NCBI GenBank assembly: GCA_018303125.1
Contig: JAGVYS010000051.1
Coordinates: forward strand, 1 to 32,050
DNA from: Candidatus Woesearchaeota archaeon
GTDB taxonomy: Archaea > Nanobdellota > Nanobdellia > Woesearchaeales > WJIZ01
Direction of reading: 5' to 3'
DNA length: 32,050 nucleotides
The position numbers and the translations under genes are program-made. Below, piece after piece: positions 21,406 through 29,700 of the stretch. Numbering within the stretch: the stretch's first letter is position 1; each line of letters starts with the position of its first letter. The notes below the pieces were generated by a model. It saw only the letters and a program-made list of their open reading frames with translations. It did no database searches and had not been told where the DNA came from.

Positions 21406-22443
21406 ATGATTTCAGTCATTCTTGCTGCAGGAATGAGCACAAGGGCTTATCCGTTGACTCTTACAAGGCCAAAGCCTCTCCTCAGGATAGCGAACAAGTC
21501 CCTCATAGAGCACAACCTGGAGCAGCTTAAAGGAATTTCAGAAAAAGTAATCCTCGTTGTAGGCTACAAATCAGAAATGATTATGAAAAGTTTAGGCACA
21601 TCCTATAAAGGCGTAGAAATAGTGTACGTAAAGCAGAAAGGGCAGCTTGGAACTGCCAATGCCCTACAGGAAGCAAAAAAGTTCATAGGAAAGGAAAGGT
21701 TCATGGTGATGATGGGCGATGACCTCTACTCCGGAAAAGACATAGCTGAATGCACAAAGAATGAGCTTTCGGTAATGGGAAAAAGAACTTCAAATTGGCA
21801 GAATTTTGGGGTTATAGTGCAAAAAAACTCCTATCTTGCAGAGATTCTGGAAAAGCCAACTTCCTTTGTTTCTGACATTGTAAACTCTGGAATGTATATC
21901 CTAGACTCTGGTATATTTGAAATCATAAGCTCGCTTAAAAAAAGCAAAAGGAACGAATATGAATTGACGGAAGCAATATCCAAAATGGCATCAGCCAGGA
22001 AAATAAAGGTAGTATATTGCAGTAACTGGATGCCCATAGGCTACCCATGGGATATGCTAAAAGCAGACATGGAGATAAGAAAAGGAAAATCAAGCATAGG
22101 CGACAAATGCATAATAGATGGTGAAGTGCATAATTCTTCAGTTGGCAAAGGTTGCGTTATTAAAGGTTCTGTAAGTGACTCAATAATAGGGGATTATTGC
22201 ACTGTGCATAGTGGTTCAGAAATAGAGTGCTCTGTTCTCGGGGACAATATTGAATTCACTGGCAAAATGGCTTCAGGGAAAAAGATTGATATAATTGTTA
22301 ATGAGAAGAGGATTTGTGTTGAAAATATGGGAAGCGTAATAGGTGATGGCTGCGTGCTTAAGGAAGTATCCGTTGAGCCGGGTACGCTTGTATGGCCAAA
22401 CACGAAATTAAGTAATGAAAAAATAGAAGGGATAGTGAAATAG
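21406..22443 (+). CDS. Sugar-phosphate nucleotidyltransferase with left-handed beta-helix
   Basis: A 345-residue enzyme predicted to activate a sugar-1-phosphate with UTP or dTTP. The catalytic N-terminus is LAAGMSTRAYPLTLTRPKP (residues 7-25), with the nucleotide-binding VGYKSE, GQLGTANAL and the metal-site MMGDDLYSG. From about residue 230 the hexapeptide repeats of a left-handed beta-helix (SIGDKCIIDGEV, SSVGKGCVIKGSV, SIIGDYCTV, VIGDGCVL) follow, as in GlmU-like and archaeal ST0452-like enzymes; an acetyltransferase function is possible but not shown. It starts right after the cca stop, so they are co-translated. Confidence 0.88.
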   Translation: MISVILAAGMSTRAYPLTLTRPKPLLRIANKSLIEHNLEQLKGISEKVILVVGYKSEMIMKSLGTSYKGVEIVYVKQKGQLGTANALQEAKKFIGKERFMVMMGDDLYSGKDIAECTKNELSVMGKRTSNWQNFGVIVQKNSYLAEILEKPTSFVSDIVNSGMYILDSGIFEIISSLKKSKRNEYELTEAISKMASARKIKVVYCSNWMPIGYPWDMLKADMEIRKGKSSIGDKCIIDGEVHNSSVGKGCVIKGSVSDSIIGDYCTVHSGSEIECSVLGDNIEFTGKMASGKKIDIIVNEKRICVENMGSVIGDGCVLKEVSVEPGTLVWPNTKLSNEKIEGIVK

Positions 22444-22454
22444 TTTGCATTAAG

Positions 22455-23033
22455 ATGAAAAAAAGCAAGATAGAGCTTGAAAGGAAGGTAATCCACCTTA
22501 TATTCGGAGTTGTTCTTTCCTTAGCAATATACAATGGCGTGGCAAATGGGCTGATTCTTGCTTCTCTTACCATTGCTGCTTTTGTCCTTTTCTGGTGTTC
22601 TAAATTTACAAATATCTGGCCAATGGAATGGGTGCTTAACAGATTTGAGAGGCCGGATGTAAGGAAAACATTCCCTGGAAAAGGAAGCCTGTTCTACCTT
22701 ATAGGTGCTGTTTTTTCTGTAATCCTGTTCCCTAAGGATGTTGCAGCAGCATCAATAATGATACTTGCGGTAGGAGACAGCGTACCGAAGCTCTTCGGTA
22801 TTTTGGTATCAGAAGGCAAGCTGCCTTCAAAAAAAACGCTCTACGGCGGAATAGCCATGGGCATAGCTGTTTCATTCTTGTTCGCATCCTTCATGCTGAG
22901 ATGGGAAGAAGCATTAGTTTCGTCAATTGTGGCAGTATACCTTGGCACAATGGATATTGGCATAGATGACAATCTTATAGTTCCGCTTAGCGCAGGTTTC
23001 ATTATTTTGGCAGTAAGGTTGATTCTTCCGTAA
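22455..23033 (+). CDS. Polyprenol/dolichol-kinase-like membrane protein
   Basis: A 192-residue membrane protein of the diacylglycerol/polyprenol kinase (SEC59-like) group. The ERKVIHLIFG start, RKTFPGKGSLFYLIG centre and VGDSVPKLFG motif are family marks. About six hydrophobic spans are present. Members use CTP to phosphorylate an isoprenoid alcohol such as dolichol or phytol. Placed 11 bases after a sugar-nucleotide enzyme, it could make the lipid carrier for sugar transfer to surface proteins; that link is inference. Confidence 0.85.
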   Translation: MKKSKIELERKVIHLIFGVVLSLAIYNGVANGLILASLTIAAFVLFWCSKFTNIWPMEWVLNRFERPDVRKTFPGKGSLFYLIGAVFSVILFPKDVAAASIMILAVGDSVPKLFGILVSEGKLPSKKTLYGGIAMGIAVSFLFASFMLRWEEALVSSIVAVYLGTMDIGIDDNLIVPLSAGFIILAVRLILP

Positions 23034-23058
23034 TTAAAGCATTATAGAGACAAGTAGA

Positions 23059-23066
23059 TTTTTAAA
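23059..23066 (+). promoter_or_regulatory. TATA box for the MoxR gene
   Basis: TTTTTAAA centred about 28 bp before the ATG at 23091, and only 16 bp before the ATG at 23079. Confidence 0.5.
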
Positions 23067-23090
23067 GAATATCTAATTATGCGCCTGCCT

Positions 23091-24008
23091 ATGCAATCAG
23101 AAAAACTCAGGGAAACGCTTGAAAGCAAAGACGATTTGTTCACAGACATATTAGGGCAGGAAAGCATAAAGAAAGAGCTCAAGTCTGCGCTCATTTCAGG
23201 GAGAAATATAATAATAGTTGGTCCTCCTGGCATCGGCAAAACAACGCTTGCAAAAAATGTTGCGAAAATTTCTGGCCTGAACAATTTTGTCAGGATTCAG
23301 GGCAGTCCGGACATCACAGTAGAGGATATATTGGGTGACATAGACCCTATTAAAGCCCTTAAGTACGGGCCTTTGTCCATAGAGGCTTTCCAGAAGGGAA
23401 AGATATTCAAGGCTGACAAGGGGGTGCTATTCTTTGATGAGCTCAACAGGTGCCCTGAAAAGGTGCAGAATGCCCTATTGCAGGTCCTGGAGGAAAAGAA
23501 AGCTACAATAGGCAGCTATGATGTTGATTTCGACCTGGACTTCATATTTATAGCAACCATGAACCCAGAAGACTCTTCTACTGAAAAGCTTAGTGACGTT
23601 CTGCTTGACAGGTTCGACATACTTTATATGGGCTACCCTGAGAGCCGGGCTATAGAGGAGAATATTGTAAAGCTCAAGGGAAAAAAGATATGTGAAGTGC
23701 CTGAAAAGATGCTTCGCTTGATTGTTTATTTCATCAGGGCCCTTAGGGAAGAGAAAGAGCTTGAGAAAAAGCCTTCTGTCAGGGCAACTCTTGGATTGTA
23801 TGAAAGGAGCCAGGCAAATGCCATGCTTTCAGGAAGGAAAAAGGTTGTACTTGAAGACATAAAAGAAGCAATTATATCAGTGATTAGCCACAGGATAAGC
23901 CTAAAGCCATCGGTTAAATATCTTGAAAGCACAACTGAATTCGTGGAAAGGCAGTTCAAAAAGCTGAACACAGAAAGGCTCCATGATGAAAGTGGTGGTG
24001 AAGGGTAA
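23091..24008 (+). CDS. MoxR-family AAA+ ATPase
   Basis: A 305-residue AAA+ ATPase. Walker A is GPPGIGKT (residues 44-51) and Walker B is VLFFDELNR (Asp116, Glu117). The sensor-1 region IATMNPED and DVLLDRFD arginine region follow. The C-terminal lid is helical with SVRATLGLYERSQA. MoxR proteins act with VWA partners as chaperones or in metal insertion; the VWA protein is the next gene, overlapping by 26 bases. The earlier ATG at 23079 (MRLPMQSEK) is too close to the TATA box, so Met5 is chosen. The substrate is not evident. Confidence 0.9.
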   Translation: MQSEKLRETLESKDDLFTDILGQESIKKELKSALISGRNIIIVGPPGIGKTTLAKNVAKISGLNNFVRIQGSPDITVEDILGDIDPIKALKYGPLSIEAFQKGKIFKADKGVLFFDELNRCPEKVQNALLQVLEEKKATIGSYDVDFDLDFIFIATMNPEDSSTEKLSDVLLDRFDILYMGYPESRAIEENIVKLKGKKICEVPEKMLRLIVYFIRALREEKELEKKPSVRATLGLYERSQANAMLSGRKKVVLEDIKEAIISVISHRISLKPSVKYLESTTEFVERQFKKLNTERLHDESGGEG

Positions 24009-25182
24009 CGAAGCCGTTGTCTCAGCAAATGATTTTTCAGAAGCGCACGATATAAGTTCAGAGTCTTCCGCAGATGATGAAGATAGGCTATTACATTCTG
24101 TTGTACAGGGCGAGGAAGATGCTATTGACGATGGAAAGCTGGTCAACGAGAGCTTTAACCAGGGGATAAGCTCATTCAACCCAGACATAATGTTCGAGAA
24201 CATCGTAAACAATTATTCCATGGCAAAAAAAGTTTATGGTGGAGCATTGATAAGGCTTCTTTCAGGGTATAGCCAGAATTACATCGAGCGCAATATAAAC
24301 ATACCAGAATTCAAGAAGGAGCTCAAGAAAAAGATAAGCGACAAGGTAGAGGAATTAAAAGATTCTGGTATCCTTAACAAAGACAAAACAGTCTCAGAGA
24401 AAGGGATAAAGCTTGCTTCTCTTGTCCTGTATGTGGAAGAGATTGATAAGCTTCTTCCTAAAGGCATTGCTGGAGAGAAACCGCATAGGAAACTCTCCCA
24501 TTATGGTGAAGCATCTTCTTCAAGAAAGTACCGGAGAGGTGACAGGTACAGGGACATAAGCATAAAGGAAAGCACAAAGCTTGCAATAAGAAGAGGGCAT
24601 GCCAATATGCTCGAATCTGACCTGATGACGCACGAAAGGCAAAGCAAAGGCCAATTGCAGGTAATTTATGCCATGGATGCCTCAGGAAGCATGAAAGGCA
24701 GGAAGGTAGAGATGTGCAAAAAGGCAGGTATTGCACTAGCCTATATGGGAATAACGCAGAAAGACAAAATAGGCTTGATAACATTTGGCTCTGAGATAAA
24801 GGAAGAAATTGCGCCAACATCTGATTTTATGATGCTGATAAAGGCCATAGCCAGGGTAACAGCTGCAAAGCAGACAGATTTCAAAGCCATGCTACACAAG
24901 GCCTTTGAGCTTTTTGGGCCTGGGAATTACACCAAGCACCTAATAGTACTTACGGATGCCATGCCTACAGTAGGCAACGACCCAGAGGCAGAGAGCCTGG
25001 AAGAGATAGCCATGATAAGGTCAGCAGGCATAACAGTATCTTTCATTGGCATAGGCCTTGAGAAAAAAGCAAAGGCGTTCGCAGAAAAAGCTGTTGAGGC
25101 AGGAGAAGGCAAGCTTTACCTTGTGAAAGACGCAGAAAATTTGGATGCCATAGTCCTTGAAGATTACTATTCACATAGCTAA
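23983..25182 (+). CDS. VWA-domain protein, partner of MoxR
   Basis: A 399-residue protein ending in a von Willebrand A domain. The metal-ion-dependent adhesion site is complete: Asp232-Ala-Ser234-Gly-Ser236 (MDASGSM), Thr298 (KQTDF) and Asp325 (LTDAMPT). The N-terminal 230 residues have an acidic stretch (SSESSADDEDR) and helical segments. The gene overlaps the end of moxR by 26 nt, the usual arrangement for MoxR-VWA pairs, so the proteins form one functional unit. There is no signal sequence, so it acts in the cytosol. Two ATGs lie side by side (23983 and 23986); which one is used is unknown. Confidence 0.9.
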   Translation: MMKVVVKGNEAVVSANDFSEAHDISSESSADDEDRLLHSVVQGEEDAIDDGKLVNESFNQGISSFNPDIMFENIVNNYSMAKKVYGGALIRLLSGYSQNYIERNINIPEFKKELKKKISDKVEELKDSGILNKDKTVSEKGIKLASLVLYVEEIDKLLPKGIAGEKPHRKLSHYGEASSSRKYRRGDRYRDISIKESTKLAIRRGHANMLESDLMTHERQSKGQLQVIYAMDASGSMKGRKVEMCKKAGIALAYMGITQKDKIGLITFGSEIKEEIAPTSDFMMLIKAIARVTAAKQTDFKAMLHKAFELFGPGNYTKHLIVLTDAMPTVGNDPEAESLEEIAMIRSAGITVSFIGIGLEKKAKAFAEKAVEAGEGKLYLVKDAENLDAIVLEDYYSHS

Positions 25183-25196
25183 CTGCATCGTAATTG

Positions 25197-25204
25197 TTTT
25201 AAAT
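25197..25204 (+). promoter_or_regulatory. TATA box for the metallophosphoesterase gene
   Basis: TTTTAAAT centred about 25 bp before the second of two adjacent ATGs (25222 and 25225). Confidence 0.45.
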
Positions 25205-25224
25205 CGGTACAATACTCTGGCATG

Positions 25225-25806
25225 ATGAAATTCCTCGCGTTCGTTGATTTGCATGGCAGCGGAACAGCATTTAAAGACATAGATGAGAAGTCAAAGGATG
25301 CTAATTTCATTGTCTGCGCAGGTGATTTTACTCTTTTTGAGAATAACATCAAGACTTGGATGGACAGGATTGCAGCGCTTAAAAAAAAGGTATTCATCCT
25401 GCACGGTAACCATGAAAACGCGTCAGTTGTCAGGAAACTATGCGAAAATTACAGCAATATGGTGTTTATGCACAAGAAAGTGATAGTGCATGATAATATT
25501 TCAATAGTAGGATGGGGCGGTGGCGGCTTCAATGAGCGCGATGGTGAATTCGAAGCTTGGGCAGAAAAAAATACAGGAAAAGATGACAAGATAATGCTCG
25601 TTGCCCATGCCCCTTTTTTCAATACGGCTCTTGATATGATTGGTAAAGAGCACATGGGCAACAAGTCATTCAGGAAATTCCTGCTGACGCATGACGCAAT
25701 AATCGGCATATGCGGGCATTTCCACGAAAATGCAGGAAAAAGCGATGTAATTGGGAAGTGCAAAGTCTATAATCCTGGCCCATCTGGAATTATATTGGAA
25801 ATCTGA
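25225..25806 (+). CDS. Calcineurin-like metallophosphoesterase
   Basis: A protein of about 193 residues with the di-metal phosphoesterase motifs in order: FVDLHG (Asp8, His10 in this numbering), CAGDF (Asp34), HGNHE (Asn62, His63), VAHAPF and GHFHE near the end. It hydrolyses phosphomono- or diesters; the natural substrate is not clear. The small size and YfcE/MJ0936-like layout suggest a stand-alone enzyme. Two ATGs are adjacent; the second fits the TATA spacing slightly better (25222 gives one more residue). It is a single-gene unit. Confidence 0.9.
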   Translation: MKFLAFVDLHGSGTAFKDIDEKSKDANFIVCAGDFTLFENNIKTWMDRIAALKKKVFILHGNHENASVVRKLCENYSNMVFMHKKVIVHDNISIVGWGGGGFNERDGEFEAWAEKNTGKDDKIMLVAHAPFFNTALDMIGKEHMGNKSFRKFLLTHDAIIGICGHFHENAGKSDVIGKCKVYNPGPSGIILEI

Positions 25807-25861
25807 TGGTGTCTACTGATTATAAGTAAGTAGGACTGACTTATTTCCTGCATGTGTAAAT

Positions 25862-26215
25862 TTAAAAATTTGGTAAAGAAGTATTGGGTGGTCGATAGCC
25901 CACAGGAATCAGCCCGACTAGCGATCCATTCGACTCAACTGAAACAATCCGTTCGCCTACTAATTTCTCGGCCTCAATAACGCCATATGCACCAACAAGC
26001 GTTTGAAGATCTCTTTGCCCGCATACTAGTTGTTTCGTTGAGTTTAAACTGCCCGGAGGAGTATCAATGTGCCTAACAATAACTCCTGTCGAGCCAGTAT
26101 AACCTCCAGAAACAATTTTCTCTATAACTGATAAAGAAACCATGCTGCCGGGGAGTATCGCTCCTAAGTATCCATAACGGGTTTCCTGTAAATCTAACGT
26201 GTCTATTCCTCCCAT
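25862..26215 (-). CDS. Unrecognised small protein
   Basis: A 117-residue protein with no known family that I recognise. It is rich in Gly, Ile and Val with a likely beta-sheet character (YLGAILPGSMVSLSVIEKIV, GSTGVIVRHIDTPPG, LVGAYGVIEAEKLVGERIV) and ends in VGYRPPNTSLPNF. No signal peptide, membrane helix or cysteine pattern is present apart from one Cys. The palindromic TATA box (26238-26245) lies 26 bp before the ATG, which argues that the gene is real. It is divergent from the RHH regulator at 26443, so that regulator's operators might influence it; this is inference. Confidence 0.55.
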   Translation of the reverse strand: MGGIDTLDLQETRYGYLGAILPGSMVSLSVIEKIVSGGYTGSTGVIVRHIDTPPGSLNSTKQLVCGQRDLQTLVGAYGVIEAEKLVGERIVSVESNGSLVGLIPVGYRPPNTSLPNF

Positions 26216-26237
26216 ATTTAGTGAAAGTTATTAGTGT

Positions 26238-26245
26238 ATTTAAAT
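26238..26245 (-). promoter_or_regulatory. TATA box for the gene at 25862-26215
   Basis: ATTTAAAT, centred 26 bp before the ATG at 26213-26215. Confidence 0.5.
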
Positions 26246-26341
26246 GTTTATATTTTATTACTATTTAATGACAACTTGGTTAACTCAATGTTATTTTCAC
26301 ATAACGATATCAAACTATAAATTTTGAAGAGTCCTTATAGC

Positions 26342-26365
26342 AAAAGACATCTTTAGTAGTCTTTT
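26342..26365. repeat. Inverted repeat upstream of the RHH promoter
   Basis: AAAAGAC (26342-26348) and GTCTTTT (26359-26365) are perfect 7-bp arms around a 10-nt spacer, ending 12 bp before the TATA box. The position fits a binding site for an activator or repressor; nothing confirms it. Confidence 0.4.
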
Positions 26366-26377
26366 CTAGTAGAAATA

Positions 26378-26385
26378 TTTATAAA
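26378..26385 (+). promoter_or_regulatory. TATA box for the RHH/surface-protein operon
   Basis: TTTATAAA; transcription is expected near 26407, giving a leader of about 36 nt. The putative operators fall between this box and the leader. Confidence 0.5.
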
Positions 26386-26387
26386 CC

Positions 26388-26425
26388 AGTATACTAAAGT
26401 ATACTAAAAGTAACTAATGTATACT
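26388..26425. promoter_or_regulatory. Phased AGTATACT operator array
   Basis: AGTATACT occurs at 26388-26395 and 26398-26405, and TGTATACT at 26418-26425; a degenerate copy AGTAACT lies at 26409-26415. The first two are full palindromes. The starts are 10 and 20 bp apart, i.e. whole helical turns, so bound proteins would lie on one face. The array covers the predicted transcription start of the RHH gene. Autoregulation by the RHH protein is the natural reading, but it is inference. Confidence 0.6.
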
Positions 26426-26442
26426 GAGAAATAAATTTTGCA

Positions 26443-26739
26443 ATGAAAACAAATAGTATATCTAAGATTTCTGAGCATAATTACAAAAGGATTTCAAGCT
26501 TAAAAGTATCTGGTTATGAGCCAAATAACTACATAATCTCTCTTGCGCTTGACAACCTGGAAAGAAACAAAAAAATTCTTCTGGGTGCAAAAGGCACAAG
26601 AAGATCTTTACCAATAACAACAAGGATTTCTCACAAGAACATGCAAAGGATATCTAAGCTGAAGATTACCGGTTATGAGACCAACGATTATGTTATTGGT
26701 TTAGGGCTTGATTTATTGGAGAAAAATGGGAAGAAATAA
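26443..26739 (+). CDS. Tandem ribbon-helix-helix DNA-binding protein
   Basis: A 98-residue basic protein made of two copies of a ribbon-helix-helix-like unit, residues 8-42 and 61-95, identical at 20 of 35 positions. Each has a short strand (KIS or RIS), a first helix ending in the GYE turn (RISSLKVSGYE, RISKLKITGYE), and a second helix (NNYIISLALDNLERN, NDYVIGLGLDLLEKN). RHH proteins normally dimerise to make a two-stranded sheet that sits in the DNA major groove; here one chain carries both halves, so it can act as a single-chain dimer. Upstream palindromes are likely its operators. Its end overlaps the start of the giant surface gene by 14 nt, so the two are probably translated together. 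It is not next to any toxin gene. Confidence 0.75.
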   Translation: MKTNSISKISEHNYKRISSLKVSGYEPNNYIISLALDNLERNKKILLGAKGTRRSLPITTRISHKNMQRISKLKITGYETNDYVIGLGLDLLEKNGKK

Positions 26740-29700
26740 CTATATTTGGATAGCTGCAGCTGGCTTGGTAAGTTTGTTAGTAATTATGCTGCTTCAAATA
26801 CCAAATGGGATGCTCAAATTTGGTATAACCGGCTTTGCCGCTGCAAATATAGGCACAATAGAGCAAAATTTCACTTCCGATGAGAGCATCACCTTGCCAA
26901 TAAATGACATAACTGCACTTTACCTGAACAGCTACATCTCAAGCAATTTCTCAGGAGATGTATTTCTGTATGATGAAAAATGGAGGTATGCCATACTGAA
27001 TTACTCCATCCCAGAGCTTGATGAAGAAGTGGAGAATGCATCAATAGAGTTTGAATTGAATTACAATAAAATCTCTCCTGAAGTAGCCGATCTATCAGTT
27101 GCTGCAGAGCAATATAGCTGCGTTGAATGGAAGATAAACGATGAAAATATCTGCTATGGAGAAAATTCATGCTGCTCTTTATTGAATCTCGAGTCATCCG
27201 GTGAAAAGAATGAGGCACTTTACCTAAATAAGGGAAAGTACAATGCACAAGATAGGAATATAGTGAAAGCTCAATTAGTCTATGCAAATTACAGTTTGGA
27301 TATAGAGAATGCCTATTCTGATATTAGATATAGCGACATCAAAGGCATTGTTGTTGACTTGTTTGACAAATTGCCATTAAGCAATATATGCGGAGAGGCA
27401 TGCAACCTTAACCAGAATGCCAATGCTTACACCTTAGAAATAAAGGTTTATTCCGGCTCATTATTCCTTGAGAATTATACCTATTCGCTCACCCAGAATA
27501 ATGCGCCTGAATTCAAAGAAATGCCAAATATAACATTCTCAGAAAATTATACAATTGATTTGAGTAAATATGTTACAGACGAAGATAATAATGAGTTAAA
27601 TATTGATTATCTGCATGTCAATGGAATTTCAGTTGAATTTGATGGCTTAAATGCAATAATAAGGGCAGATTCTAACTTTACTGGAAAGGCATACACTTTC
27701 TTTACTGTGAATGATTCTTCCCTTTCAGCAACATCAAACATTATAGAATTGGATGTTGTAGATTTCAAGCCTAAAGTTGTTGTCGGGGAAGCAGTAAGAT
27801 GGGTAAAGAAGGCATCTGTTATCAACAATAAAGTATTGCTTGAGCATGAGCCTATCAATATAACAGTTACTGCAAATGGCGAAGAAATACTTGACAGGAA
27901 TGTGGATATTATTGTAGAAGGTGAAAGGAAGGATTTGGATGAGTATGAGTACGATAAAAAACTGGAAAGATTGAATAAGGATATTGATAAAGAATTCAGT
28001 GCAGGAAGGAGCGCTGCTTCACTTGAGGAAAAGAGGGAGAAATTTGTCAAGAGCAAGAGGCTGGAAAATACCGGTAGGGCATTGAGAAAATTAATCTCAA
28101 TAACAGGAAATGTTGTTTTAAATGAAGAGGAAGAGGAAAATACTGTTCTTGTCATTAATGAGGATGTATCAGAAGTAGAGATAGAATATTTCACAGAAGC
28201 GCCAATTGCCATTGAAGAAGAGATTGGTAATGGAAAGAAAGTAACAATAAGCTCAGATATCCATTATGAAGATGTTTTGGCTTTCGCAGGCATACCGGAT
28301 ACGGATGCAAATTCAATAAAGCTTTATCATTTAGTCGACGGAAACAAAGTTCCATCCAATTTCGATGGCTATGACAGTAATGAAAATGGATTAGTGGATT
28401 ATATTGAGTGGACTGTTCCGCATCTCTCTAACCAAACGTATGAGATTATTCTAATTACAGAAGCAGAGCACTTGGATGAAAACAGGACATTTATTGAGGA
28501 TGTTTTTGATTATGTGAAGGCAAGGGATAATAATTTCACTTTAATTCCCGCTAACCATTATCTGAGGGTTAAGTTTGAAACAAATCTGACCTCAAGCAAA
28601 GATATAACCATCTATGCGAGGAGCAATTACTCAAATGCCTCTGTCTTTGTTTATGAGAAGGATGAAAATAATTCAATAGCAGATTTTGGAAGTGTAACAG
28701 ATAACAATAAGTATCAGATTTTCCTCAAAAATCTACTCGGGAGCCAAGACACATTTGATTTGAAGGCAACAAATGATGTTGAGTTTGACTATGTTGTTGA
28801 CCCGACAGTTTGCGACCAGGGAGATGAATCTACTGAGTGCAATATTACAACTGTAAAAACATGGAATGGCAATTTCACATTTATGAATTTGAGAATTAAG
28901 AGTGGTGGTGAGATTACTCACACCGCAAATGCAGATTCACAGGCTTATATCCTTAATCTTACCGTAAGGGGCAATTTTACTATTGAAAGTGGAGGCGTTA
29001 TTAACGTTACTGCAAGAGGATACACAGGAGATAATGGTCCAGGTAAAGGAATTGCCGGAGGCTATGGGAGCGGAGGAGGCCATGGAGGCAGCGGAGGCAA
29101 TGCAAATGATGGCACTGTTGGAGGTAACCAAACAGGCAGCGGGGCAGAACCACTTACAATAGGCAGCGGTGGTGGAAGGGTATCAGGCAGCACTACAGTT
29201 GGAAATGGGGGCGGCTTAGTGATTATTAATGTAAGCGGCACTATGAGTATATCAGGAAAAATAATTTCAAATGGTATCCGTGGTCATGCAGGTAATAACG
29301 GAGGAGGAGGCGCGGGTGGGGGAATCAATATACGCTCGCGAGTGTTTGCAGGCGATGGACTCATAAATGCTTCGGGAGGGCATACTGGAGGCACTCATGG
29401 TGGTGGCGGAGGAGGAGGAAGAATCGCCATTAGATATATTACAAAGACATTCACTGGCTCGATGATAGCTGAGGGAGGGCCTTCTACATCAGGGTATGCA
29501 GGTGGCGCAGGCACAATATATCAGGAAGAAGAAGGAAGCTTGGATGTCAGCAGTGGTGTAACTGTAAGCTTATCAAGCAATAAAACTTATAATAATCTTA
29601 TAGTATCAGGCGGGATACTCTTCATTAACTCCACTGTTAGGGTTAATAACCTAACTCTTTTGGAAAATGGGATTTTAAATATTACTCCCCAAGGAAGTCT

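Noticed and set aside
23079-23090. Earlier start for MoxR (MRLP)
   Set aside because: It lies only about 16 bp from the TATA centre; the ATG at 23091 fits the spacing seen at other genes.
26443-26739. Antitoxin of a toxin-antitoxin pair
   Set aside because: RHH proteins are often antitoxins, but the only overlapping gene is a giant exported protein with a signal sequence, and no toxin-sized gene is adjacent.
27607-28212. Minus-strand frame of 201 residues rich in Ser and Phe
   Set aside because: It is antisense to the continuous giant surface frame and has a composition expected from the reverse of that coding sequence.
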